Assembly: GCF_900764565.1 (NCBI RefSeq)
Contig: NZ_CAAFOM010000072.1
Coordinates: forward strand, 1 to 10,999
DNA from: an uncultured Catenibacterium sp.
GTDB taxonomy: Bacteria; Bacillota_I; Bacilli_A; Erysipelotrichales; Coprobacillaceae
DNA: 10,999 nucleotides
Reading direction: 5' to 3'
The notes under the pieces were generated by a model, which worked only from the letters and a program-made list of their open reading frames with translations, was not told the origin of the DNA and did no database searches. A program made the position numbers and the translations under genes. Below, in pieces: positions 1 to 5,433 of the stretch (its first letter is position 1; each line of letters opens with the position of its first letter).

Positions 1-20
1 ATAATGATTAACTTCTCTTC

Positions 21-37
21 AGTGATATGATATCACT
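21..37. repeat. 17-bp near-perfect palindrome
   Basis: AGTGATAT and ATATCACT flank a single central G, so the arms are exact 8-bp inverted repeats. Neither strand has a T-run next to it, so it is not an obvious terminator. It lies between the end of the acetyltransferase transcript and whatever lies left of the window. A protein-binding operator for that unseen gene, or part of a transcript-end hairpin, are both possible. No function can be assigned. Confidence 0.4.
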
Positions 38-42
38 TCTAG

Positions 43-85
43 ATAAAATAAAAAACTAGAATTATTACTTGAATAACTTCTAGTT
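43..85 (-). terminator. Rho-independent terminator of the GNAT gene
   Basis: Read on the minus strand, AACTAGAA and TTCTAGTT form an 8-bp stem. It continues inwards through TTATT/AATAA after one bulged base, giving about 13 bp and a 5-base loop (CAAGT). A T-rich tail, TTTTATTTTAT, follows on the minus strand only, which fixes the direction. The stem is AT-rich and so weaker than the other terminators here. A second small hairpin (CTGTG/CACAG, 99-114) lies just after the stop codon but has no T-run. Confidence 0.7.
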
Positions 86-116
86 CTATAATACGAAACT
101 GTGTTTATACACAGCT

Positions 117-623
117 TTAGATCAATCTTTCGTAAGCTTCTCTTTCTTCGTTATTTCTTAAATGAATAATACCACAATATTGGAATCCATTCTTTAATAT
201 AAATTCTTTCATTGGTTTATTATTCTTTTCAATATCTAAACGAATAGAAGGGGTACCACTCTGTTTGCAAATATCAACTGCATAATCCAATAATTTTTTC
301 CCACAGCCATTTCCTTTATGGTTATTATCAATCGCAAATCGATGAATAATACCGTATTGTCTAGTATCAGTCAACCAATGACCGTTGTAGATTTTTACAT
401 AGCTAGGGTCTATTCCTATAATAAAATGCATTGTGCCATATACATAGGAATGTTTAGAAAGAACATAACTGTTACCTGAAATAATATCATCTAGTATTGT
501 ACTGATATCGGGATAACCTTTTTGCCACTGATCAATATTATTTGCTTTAAAATATTCTTTTGCTTGATTAATAAGATCCATCACACGACTAAGATCTTTA
601 ATTTCTGATGCGCGTATATGCAT
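117..623 (-). CDS. GNAT-family N-acetyltransferase
   Basis: A 168-residue protein of the Gcn5-related acetyltransferase fold, which moves an acetyl group from acetyl-CoA to an amine; the substrate cannot be read from the sequence. The N-terminus (IRASEIKDLSRVMDLI) is the usual beta1-alpha1 opening. The acetyl-CoA pyrophosphate-binding motif A is HRFAIDN followed by HKGNGCG at residues 102-108. LDIEKNNKPM and KNGFQYCG (130-151) are the late motif typical of small GNATs. The start is chosen at the ATG preceded by GAGGTGATT. An in-frame ATG 16 codons upstream would lie inside the -35 box and has no ribosome site. The gene has its own promoter and terminator and is divergent from the DUF1146 gene. 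Family call is firm; role unknown, with ribosomal-protein or small-molecule acetylation both possible. Confidence 0.88.
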   Translation of the reverse strand: MHIRASEIKDLSRVMDLINQAKEYFKANNIDQWQKGYPDISTILDDIISGNSYVLSKHSYVYGTMHFIIGIDPSYVKIYNGHWLTDTRQYGIIHRFAIDNNHKGNGCGKKLLDYAVDICKQSGTPSIRLDIEKNNKPMKEFILKNGFQYCGIIHLRNNEEREAYERLI

Positions 624-642
624 ACCAATCACCTCAATTAAA

Positions 643-671
643 ATTGTACTAAAAATCATTTGAAATATCAA
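643..671 (-). promoter_or_regulatory. Sigma-A-type promoter of the GNAT gene
   Basis: On the minus strand TTGATA (666-671) and TACAAT (643-648) are separated by exactly 17 bases, each one mismatch from consensus. Transcription would begin near 636, directly at the GAGGTG ribosome site (630-635), leaving a leader of only about a dozen bases. Confidence 0.7.
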
Positions 672-675
672 ATAG

Positions 676-704
676 TTGTATTTTGATTGTTGAAATGGTT
701 AAAT
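676..704 (+). promoter_or_regulatory. Probable promoter of the DUF1146 gene
   Basis: TTGTAT (676-681) lies 17 bases before TTAAAT (699-704), which is preceded by TGG, giving an extended -10 element (TGnTTAAAT). Both boxes are imperfect. Its -35 box sits four bases from the -35 box of the divergent GNAT promoter, so the two promoters are back to back. Confidence 0.45.
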
Positions 705-723
705 AGAGTCAAAGGAGGATGTT

Positions 724-927
724 ATGTTATATCGTACTGTTAATATTTTAATCTATATTATTTCTGTCTTATTAGCAATGTTCGGGTTACAGGCTTTTGA
801 CTTTGAACGCTTCTTAAGAAAGGGCAGAATCGGTCAGTTTTATGTCTTCTATATTGTTGCGAGCGTGGCGCTCGGATACTTATTTGCACAATTTATACTT
901 AATTTTGGTACATTAAGTTTTTATTGA
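724..927 (+). CDS. DUF1146 family small membrane protein (YwzB-like)
   Basis: A 67-residue integral membrane protein with two hydrophobic segments (about residues 4-22 and 40-62). The short polar loop between them is FDFERFLRKGRIGQF. This loop and the overall length match the DUF1146/YwzB family, whose function is not known. In Bacillus subtilis the homologue ywzB lies in the chromosomal neighbourhood of murAA and mbl, so the position just before mbl is consistent with that family. AAAGGAGG precedes the ATG by a normal distance. No convincing terminator separates it from mbl, so readthrough into mbl is likely in addition to the mbl promoter. Confidence 0.8.
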   Translation: MLYRTVNILIYIISVLLAMFGLQAFDFERFLRKGRIGQFYVFYIVASVALGYLFAQFILNFGTLSFY

Positions 928-957
928 TTTAAAGCCAATATTTTTTAATTAATTGAC

Positions 958-985
958 TTGAATAATATGAATAAAATGATAAAAT
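958..985 (+). promoter_or_regulatory. Probable mbl promoter
   Basis: TTGAAT (958-963) and TAAAAT (980-985) are 16 bases apart, and TGA just before the -10 makes an extended -10 element (TGnTAAAAT). An overlapping TTGACT (953-958) could serve as an alternative -35 but fits the spacing less well. Start of transcription is expected near 992, close before the AAGGAGG at 998-1004. Confidence 0.55.
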
Positions 986-1012
986 AGAAATGCTTACAAG
1001 GAGGAAAAAGGT

Positions 1013-2002
1013 ATGAGCTTATCAAAAGAAATTGGTATTGACCTTGGTACTGCAAATATCCTTATCTATGCTAAAGGAGAAGGAATTGTAGTTAACGAAC
1101 CAAGTGTAGTTACTATTAATGTAGAAACAAATAGACCTGTTGCTGTTGGTGAAGAAGCAAGAGAAATGCTTGGAAAGACTCCTGGAAAATTAAAAGCAAT
1201 CCGTCCATTAAAGGATGGTGTTATTGCTGATTTCCAGACTACTGAAATCTTACTAACACACTTTATCAATAAACTTAACTTAAAAGGAATTTTTGCTAGA
1301 CCAACAATCTTAATTTGTTGTCCATCTAACATCACTTCAATTGAAAAGAGTGCCATCCAGGATGTTGCTTTAAGATGTGGTGCTAAGAAGGTATATATCG
1401 AAGAAGAACCAAAAGTGGCTGCTATTGGTGCTGGTCTTGATATTTCTAAACCATCTGGAAACATGGTTATTGATATCGGTGGTGGAACTACAGACGTTGC
1501 TGTACTTTCATTAGGTGATATCGTTACATCTCAGTCATTAAAGATTGCTGGTGACAAGATGGATCAGGAAATCATTAAATACGTAAAAGATAAATATAAG
1601 TTATTAATCGGTGATGCTACAGCTGAAGAAGTTAAGAAACAGATCGGCTGCGCATTTGAACCTGATGAAGAAACAGTTATGGATGTTCGTGGTAGAGACT
1701 TAGTTACTGGTCTTCCAAAGACTATCCAGATGAATGAATCTGAAACAGTTTCTGCTTTAGGCGAAGTATGTGAAACAATCTTAATTGCTGCTAAGCAGGT
1801 TCTTGAACAGACACCACCTGAATTATCTGCAGATATCGTAAACAAGGGTATCTTCTTAACTGGTGGAGGAGCTTTATTAAAGAATTTAGACAAGTTCCTT
1901 GAACAGGGATTAAAGGTTCCTGTATTCGTAGCTGATACACCACTTGATTGTGTTGCTGAAGGCTGCGGTGTCATGTTAGAAAACACTACATACTTACAGT
2001 AA
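1013..2002 (+). CDS. mbl: Rod-shape-determining actin homologue Mbl (MreB family)
   Basis: A 329-residue bacterial actin that assembles membrane-bound filaments and guides side-wall peptidoglycan synthesis with the elongasome. Visible nucleotide-binding motifs are phosphate-1 GIDLGTAN (8-15), the catalytic-loop region EEEPKVAAIGAG (130-141), phosphate-2 DIGGGTTDVAV (154-164) and the adenosine motif TGGGALL (283-289). The near-invariant RPLKDGVIADF (64-74) and QTPPELSADI (266-275) are also present. NEPSVVTIN, HFINKLN and the C-terminal LDCVAEGCGVML follow Bacillus Mbl closely, which favours Mbl over MreB. Length is normal and nothing is missing. It has its own promoter and terminator and is not followed by mreC/mreD, as expected for an mbl paralogue. 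AAGGAGG lies 8 bases before the ATG. Confidence 0.93.
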   Translation: MSLSKEIGIDLGTANILIYAKGEGIVVNEPSVVTINVETNRPVAVGEEAREMLGKTPGKLKAIRPLKDGVIADFQTTEILLTHFINKLNLKGIFARPTILICCPSNITSIEKSAIQDVALRCGAKKVYIEEEPKVAAIGAGLDISKPSGNMVIDIGGGTTDVAVLSLGDIVTSQSLKIAGDKMDQEIIKYVKDKYKLLIGDATAEEVKKQIGCAFEPDEETVMDVRGRDLVTGLPKTIQMNESETVSALGEVCETILIAAKQVLEQTPPELSADIVNKGIFLTGGGALLKNLDKFLEQGLKVPVFVADTPLDCVAEGCGVMLENTTYLQ

Positions 2003-2003
2003 G

Positions 2004-2030
2004 AGATAGCGTTCGCGCTATCTTTTTTTT
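2004..2030 (+). terminator. Terminator after mbl, abutting the next ribosome site
   Basis: AGATAGCG and CGCTATCT form a perfect 8-bp stem closed by a TTCG tetraloop, followed by eight Ts (2023-2030). The GGAGG of the next gene begins at 2031, immediately after the last T. The closing pair is G-C rather than the extra-stable C-G usual around UUCG loops. Confidence 0.9.
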
Positions 2031-2040
2031 GGAGGAAATA

Positions 2041-2814
2041 ATGAAAGCGATATTTTTTGATATTGATGGTACAATCTACCATCCTGAGATTGGTATTAGT
2101 CAGAATACAATTGATGAAATTCATAGAGTACAGAAATTAGGCCACAAATGCTTTATCGCAAGTGGTAGACCAACTGGATTTATTTCTAAAGAAGTGAAAT
2201 CCATTGGTTTTGATGGTTTTGTATTAGCTAATGGAGCACATATTGTAACTGAAGGAAAAACAATTGATTCTTTAACATTACCTTATGAAGAAACAAAGAA
2301 ACTGATTGAATATGTAGAATCACAAGGATATGAATATGTTCTTCTTACAACGGATCGTTGTTATTTAAAGAAGGAATCACCACATATGTATGAATTCTAT
2401 GCCTGGTGTAATATTGATATGGATTCTTTATGCAATGATTATGATTTAGATGAAGTATTAAAGAAGACAATTAAATTAGAAATCAGATACAATAAAAAGG
2501 AAGACAGCGTAGGACTTATTGAAAGACTAGGGGCTTTCTTCTATGAAAAACATGATGATAGCCTAAACATTGAAGTATCTAATATAGATACTTCTAAAGG
2601 TCATGGTATTGAAACAATGCTTCACTATTATGGATTAGATGTTGATGATAGCTATTGTTTTGGTGATGGAGCCAATGACTTAGAAATGTTTAAAACAGTA
2701 GGGCATCCAATCGCTATGAAGAATGCGATTCCTATGATTTATCATCATGCATCAATTATCTGTGAAGATGTATTGCATGATGGTGTGGCAAAAGAATTAA
2801 AGAGACTCTTTTAA
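2041..2814 (+). CDS. Cof-type HAD-IIB hydrolase (sugar-phosphate or nucleotide phosphatase)
   Basis: A 257-residue soluble phosphatase of the haloacid dehalogenase superfamily, Cof subfamily. All four motifs are intact: motif I FFDIDGT with nucleophile D7 and acid/base D9, motif II IASGR (S41), motif III Lys in TSKGHG (K186), and motif IV GDGAND (208-213) for magnesium. The IIB cap lies between motifs II and III. Family members dephosphorylate sugar phosphates, FMN or pyridoxal phosphate; the substrate here is unknown. The ATG with GGAGG five bases upstream is preferred over a TTG four codons earlier, because that TTG overlaps the terminator T-run and the ribosome site. No promoter fits between the mbl terminator and this gene, so it depends on readthrough or on a promoter within mbl. 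Confidence 0.88.
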   Translation: MKAIFFDIDGTIYHPEIGISQNTIDEIHRVQKLGHKCFIASGRPTGFISKEVKSIGFDGFVLANGAHIVTEGKTIDSLTLPYEETKKLIEYVESQGYEYVLLTTDRCYLKKESPHMYEFYAWCNIDMDSLCNDYDLDEVLKKTIKLEIRYNKKEDSVGLIERLGAFFYEKHDDSLNIEVSNIDTSKGHGIETMLHYYGLDVDDSYCFGDGANDLEMFKTVGHPIAMKNAIPMIYHHASIICEDVLHDGVAKELKRLF

Positions 2815-2840
2815 CTTCTGTGTAAAACAGAAGTTTTTTT
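2813..2840 (+). terminator. Terminator of the mbl-HAD unit
   Basis: AACTTCTG and CAGAAGTT form an 8-bp stem around a 7-base loop, followed by a T-run. The 5' arm begins inside the stop codon of the phosphatase gene. Confidence 0.88.
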
Positions 2841-2856
2841 GTTTTACAATGATATC

Positions 2857-2884
2857 TTGTGTATAAAGAATATAGATTTATAAT
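2857..2884 (+). promoter_or_regulatory. Tentative promoter in the AT-rich gap before the small membrane protein
   Basis: TTGTGT and a perfect TATAAT (2879-2884) are 16 bases apart. Other TATAAT-like boxes occur at 2887-2892 and 2897-2902 without good -35 partners, so the exact promoter is unclear. The gap also holds two inverted repeats, ATAATAG/CTATTAT (2888-2894, 2901-2907) and TTAACATT/AATGTTAG (2934-2941, 2953-2960). There is no gene in the gap. Confidence 0.35.
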
Positions 2885-2991
2885 AATATAATAGATTATA
2901 CTATTATTAGTAATTGATTTTATAACTTTATTCTTAACATTAGCTATAAGAAAATGTTAGTGATTATGAAAGAAAGGAGGATCGTGCGAGT

Positions 2992-3243
2992 ATGCAAAGA
3001 AACTTGTTATATATTTGTATTGTCTTATTATTAATGCTTATTGATTTTTACCTTCAGAAGAAGATTAATAAAAAAGGATATGAATTTCTATATATAAATA
3101 AAGGTAGATTAAGATATCCAATACTTGTTTTATTTGTGGCTTTCTTTGTTTATTTCCTTTTAAAGAAACAGTATCTATTTATTCTATGTTTTCTATACGT
3201 ATCGAGAATAATAGATAAATTAATTTATATCCATAAGAACTAG
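2992..3243 (+). CDS. Small membrane protein of unknown function
   Basis: An 83-residue protein I do not recognise. It has hydrophobic segments at about residues 4-20, 43-57 and 61-72, with basic loops between them (KKINKKG, KGRLR, RIIDK) and a basic C-terminus, so it should sit in the cytoplasmic membrane as a two- or three-pass protein. AAGGAGG ends 11 bases before the ATG, slightly long but the only candidate site in the region. The gene stands alone between two strong terminators and is probably transcribed singly. No conserved catalytic or binding motif is visible. It is credible as a gene because of its ribosome site, the terminator placed immediately after its stop, and its membrane-protein composition. 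Confidence 0.7.
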   Translation: MQRNLLYICIVLLLMLIDFYLQKKINKKGYEFLYINKGRLRYPILVLFVAFFVYFLLKKQYLFILCFLYVSRIIDKLIYIHKN

Positions 3244-3244
3244 C

Positions 3245-3289
3245 TCTAACATTAAGACACTAATACTGTCTTAGTGTTAGATTTTTTTT
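3245..3289 (+). terminator. Strong terminator after the small membrane protein
   Basis: A 15-bp stem (3245-3259 with 3267-3281) containing one G-T wobble closes a 7-base loop, followed by eight Ts. It begins two bases after the stop codon and is the longest terminator stem in the window. Confidence 0.92.
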
Positions 3290-3304
3290 GTTATACGATT
3301 TCTG

Positions 3305-3333
3305 TTGAAGAAAAATAATAAAAATAATATAAT
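3305..3333 (+). promoter_or_regulatory. Strong promoter of the unknown-nfeD-SPFH operon
   Basis: TTGAAG (3305-3310) and a perfect TATAAT (3328-3333) are 17 bases apart. Transcription should begin near 3340, exactly where the GGAGGTGAT ribosome site (3340-3348) begins, so the leader is minimal. Confidence 0.75.
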
Positions 3334-3352
3334 GATATTGGAGGTGATAAAC

Positions 3353-3739
3353 ATGAACTTTGTCTGGAATACAAACGAACTGAATGCATCTGTCGTCTCC
3401 ATTTATGAAACAAATATTACATTGAATACGACAGCATGTATGCATTTTGAAAATGTGAATTATGTTCTATTAGGTATTGATTATGACAATCATTGTATAG
3501 GTATCAAACCCGTGGGAAAGCAAGCCATCAATGACGGGATTTATCCACAGGATCAGCTTCATAAGATATCAAGAGGTAAGTCCTATGGAAGAATCACAAA
3601 TAAACCATTTATTAAAGAACTTGCCGATTTGATTCCTCTCGATTTCAATGAAAAGAATGTTTATAAGTTTAAAGGAACATATGACATTGTTCATGAAGTT
3701 CTCATTGTTGACTACAAGGAGGGAAAACTTAATGGATAG
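3353..3739 (+). CDS. Conserved-looking 128-residue protein of unknown function, first gene of an NfeD-SPFH operon
   Basis: I do not recognise a named family. The protein is soluble, with no signal peptide or membrane segment. Residues 10-56 read like a small beta-rich unit (NASVVSIYETNITLNTTACM, then YVLLGIDYDN and GIKPVG). Residues 72-95 hold a basic stretch, SRGKSYGRITNKPFIKEL. The end (113-121) is strand-like. The ATG follows a near-perfect GGAGGTGAT; an in-frame TTG further upstream falls in the -35 box and is rejected. The gene overlaps the nfeD start by 8 bases, pointing to coupled translation and a shared role with the membrane pair downstream. A DNA-binding or NfeD-partner role would both be guesses. 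Confidence 0.75.
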   Translation: MNFVWNTNELNASVVSIYETNITLNTTACMHFENVNYVLLGIDYDNHCIGIKPVGKQAINDGIYPQDQLHKISRGKSYGRITNKPFIKELADLIPLDFNEKNVYKFKGTYDIVHEVLIVDYKEGKLNG

Positions 3740-4163
3740 TTTGGTAGTGTGGTCAGGTGTTATGGTTGCGTGTATTGTAGTAGAAATACTCACGGTATCA
3801 CTAGTAAGTGTCTGGTTTGTGATTGGTGCTTTTGCGGCAATGATTGCCTGCTTATTAAATGTATCGGTTCCAATACAGGTTGGTATATTTCTAATAGTAT
3901 CTGTTATATGCGCAATAGTGGCACGTCCTATGGCTGTAAAAAGTCTGAAGGGCAATATAATACATACGAATAATGATGCACTTATAGGATCTCATGCACT
4001 CGTTATTAAGAGAATTGATGCAGATCATATGGGTGAAGTAAGAATTAAGAATCAGATTTGGTCAGCGTCTTCACTTCATAATTTGACTTTAGAAGAAGGA
4101 GAATATGGAGAAGTTGTCGCTATTGAAGGTGCACATCTAGTTGTAAAAAAGGAGGGAAACTAG
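3732..4163 (+). CDS. Short NfeD-family membrane protein
   Basis: A 143-residue protein with membrane segments at about residues 5-22, 24-42 and 47-64, then a cytosolic C-terminal OB-fold beta-barrel (about 78-140). The barrel shows the NfeD pattern: ALIGSHALV, GEVRI plus IWSAS (109-113), GEYGEVVAIEGAHLVV. It lacks the N-terminal ClpP-like protease of long NfeD proteins, so it is the short form that typically sits beside an SPFH gene and is thought to help form membrane microdomains. The start is set by AAGGAGGG (3716-3723) and lies within the end of the previous gene (ATGGATAG overlap). An upstream in-frame ATG would overlap that gene by about 90 bases and is less likely. The stop is one base before the SPFH start. 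Confidence 0.85.
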   Translation: MDSLVVWSGVMVACIVVEILTVSLVSVWFVIGAFAAMIACLLNVSVPIQVGIFLIVSVICAIVARPMAVKSLKGNIIHTNNDALIGSHALVIKRIDADHMGEVRIKNQIWSASSLHNLTLEEGEYGEVVAIEGAHLVVKKEGN

Positions 4164-4164
4164 G

Positions 4165-5070
4165 ATGTTAGGATTTATTTTAATGATTTTATTAATCGCA
4201 ATTGTTGTTATTCTTATTTTCAGTACAGTAAAGATTGTTCCACAGTCATATGCTTATGTCGTAGAAAGAATCGGTGCATATGATCGTACATTAAATGTAG
4301 GTTTACATATTCTTATTCCTTTAATTGACCGTGTATCTAATCGTGTCTCATTAAAGGAACAGGTTATGGACTTCGCTCCACAACCAGTTATTACTAAAGA
4401 TAACGTTACAATGCAGATTGATACAGTTGTCTATTTCTCTATCACAGATCCTAAGTTATTTACTTATGGTGTAGTAAGACCAATTAATGCGATTGAAACA
4501 TTAACTGCCACTACATTAAGAAATATCATTGGTGAACTTGAATTAGATGATACATTAACATCAAGAGATATCATTAACTCTAAGATGAGATCTATTCTTG
4601 ATGATGCCACTGATCCATGGGGTATCAAGGTAACAAGAGTAGAAGTTAAAAACATTCTTCCACCAAAAGATATTCAGGAAGCAATGGAAAAACAGATGCG
4701 TGCAGAACGTGAAAGACGTGAATCTATCTTAGTTGCTGAAGGTAAAAAACAGGCTGCAATCTTAAATGCAGAAGGGGATAAGGAATCTCTTGTATTACGT
4801 GCAACAGCTGAAAAAGAAGCACAGATTGCGAAAGCTGAAGGTCAGGCTGAAGCATTAAGACTTGTTTATGAAGCACAGGCTAAAGCGATTGAATATATCA
4901 ATAACGCAAATCCTGAATCTGCTTATATCCAGTTAGAAGGATTAAAAGCATTAAAGAACTTAGCTGATGGACAAGCTACAAAGATTATTGTACCGAATGA
5001 CTTGGCAGGATTAGCTGGAACACTAACAACTTTATCAGAATCACTTAAAGATCCTAAAAAGCCAGAATAA
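4165..5070 (+). CDS. SPFH/Band 7 (stomatin-like, QmcA/paraslipin type) membrane protein
   Basis: A 301-residue stomatin-like protein. An N-terminal hydrophobic anchor (residues 2-20) is followed by the SPFH domain (about 22-170; VPQSYAYVVERIG, GLHILIPLID, DNVTMQIDTVVYFSI, LRNIIGELELDD) and an alanine/glutamate-rich coiled coil (about 170-245) carrying AEG repeats at 191, 202 and 224. The C-terminal region (255-290) has the usual small-residue stretch. Such proteins oligomerise at the cytoplasmic membrane into scaffold-like rings or lipid microdomains. The gene directly follows nfeD with a one-base gap and its own AAGGAGGG, the standard NfeD-SPFH pairing. Not a flotillin: it is too short and lacks the long flotillin repeat region. 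The operon ends here at a terminator. Confidence 0.92.
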   Translation: MLGFILMILLIAIVVILIFSTVKIVPQSYAYVVERIGAYDRTLNVGLHILIPLIDRVSNRVSLKEQVMDFAPQPVITKDNVTMQIDTVVYFSITDPKLFTYGVVRPINAIETLTATTLRNIIGELELDDTLTSRDIINSKMRSILDDATDPWGIKVTRVEVKNILPPKDIQEAMEKQMRAERERRESILVAEGKKQAAILNAEGDKESLVLRATAEKEAQIAKAEGQAEALRLVYEAQAKAIEYINNANPESAYIQLEGLKALKNLADGQATKIIVPNDLAGLAGTLTTLSESLKDPKKPE

Positions 5071-5073
5071 CAT

Positions 5074-5105
5074 AAGCCAGAAGACAATGTCTTCTGACTT
5101 TTTTT
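5074..5105 (+). terminator. Terminator of the SPFH operon
   Basis: CAGAAGAC and GTCTTCTG form an 8-bp stem around AAT. The stem can be extended by AAG/CTT past one mismatch, and seven Ts follow (5099-5105). Confidence 0.88.
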
Positions 5106-5111
5106 GTATGT

Positions 5112-5137
5112 AAAAAGCCATGCGATATCACATGGCT
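5112..5137 (-). terminator. Terminator of the leftward lacR-zinc-ribbon operon
   Basis: On the minus strand AGCCATG and CATGGCT pair around an 8-base loop and are followed by five Ts (5116-5112). It starts two bases after the zinc-ribbon stop codon. Only a few bases separate it from the facing SPFH terminator, insulating the two convergent units. Confidence 0.85.
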
Positions 5138-5139
5138 GA

Positions 5140-5421
5140 TTATTTGAAAATGTCTTTAATTTTACTACCAATAGGTTTATAGTTCAGTAACTTTTGAATT
5201 TCTTCCTTGTCCAAATATTCTTCAATATAACCACAATTCTCACAAATATAGAAAGTCTTCTTTGCAGTATTTCCTTCTTTGAACATTGCGAATACTTGAG
5301 AAGGCTTATTAAGATGGTTGGTTATTTGAGAAATGTTACCACCACCATTTTCATGGAGCTGATCTTTAATGATAATAATCTTATCGTGATTACATTTTGG
5401 GCAGATTCCTGTCTTTTTCAT
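5140..5421 (-). CDS. Small zinc-ribbon protein
   Basis: A 93-residue soluble protein with two cysteine pairs, CPKC (C7, C10) and CENC (C60, C63), spaced as in a zinc ribbon with a long insert. The second knuckle, YICENCGYIEEY, is the form often seen in small uncharacterised Firmicute proteins. A glycine-rich turn (NGGG, 25-28) and a lysine-rich C-terminus follow the usual pattern. It starts 12 bases after the lacR stop, with a modest GAGAGGA site, and ends at a terminator, so it is co-transcribed with lacR. Function is unknown; zinc ribbons of this kind bind nucleic acid or protein. Whether it takes part in lactose control or is only a passenger cannot be told. Confidence 0.8.
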   Translation of the reverse strand: MKKTGICPKCNHDKIIIIKDQLHENGGGNISQITNHLNKPSQVFAMFKEGNTAKKTFYICENCGYIEEYLDKEEIQKLLNYKPIGSKIKDIFK

Positions 5422-5433
5422 AGTGAGTCCTCT

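Noticed and set aside
99..114. CTGTG/CACAG hairpin as the GNAT terminator
   Set aside because: It has only five strong pairs and no T-run on the minus strand; the hairpin at 43-85 with a T-rich tail is the better terminator.
624..671. Longer N-terminus for the GNAT protein from an upstream ATG
   Set aside because: That ATG lies in the -35 box and has no ribosome site; the internal ATG follows GAGGTGATT and starts the conserved fold.
1066..1464. Open frame on the minus strand inside mbl, and another at 1564-2124
   Set aside because: Both are antisense shadows of the strongly conserved mbl reading frame and lack ribosome sites.
2029..2040. TTG start giving four extra residues on the Cof-type phosphatase
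   Set aside because: The TTG overlaps the terminator T-run and the GGAGG site itself; ATG at 2041 is correctly spaced.
3648..3731. Upstream ATG for the NfeD protein
   Set aside because: It would overlap the previous gene by over 90 bases and adds a charged non-family segment; AAGGAGGG sits before the later ATG.
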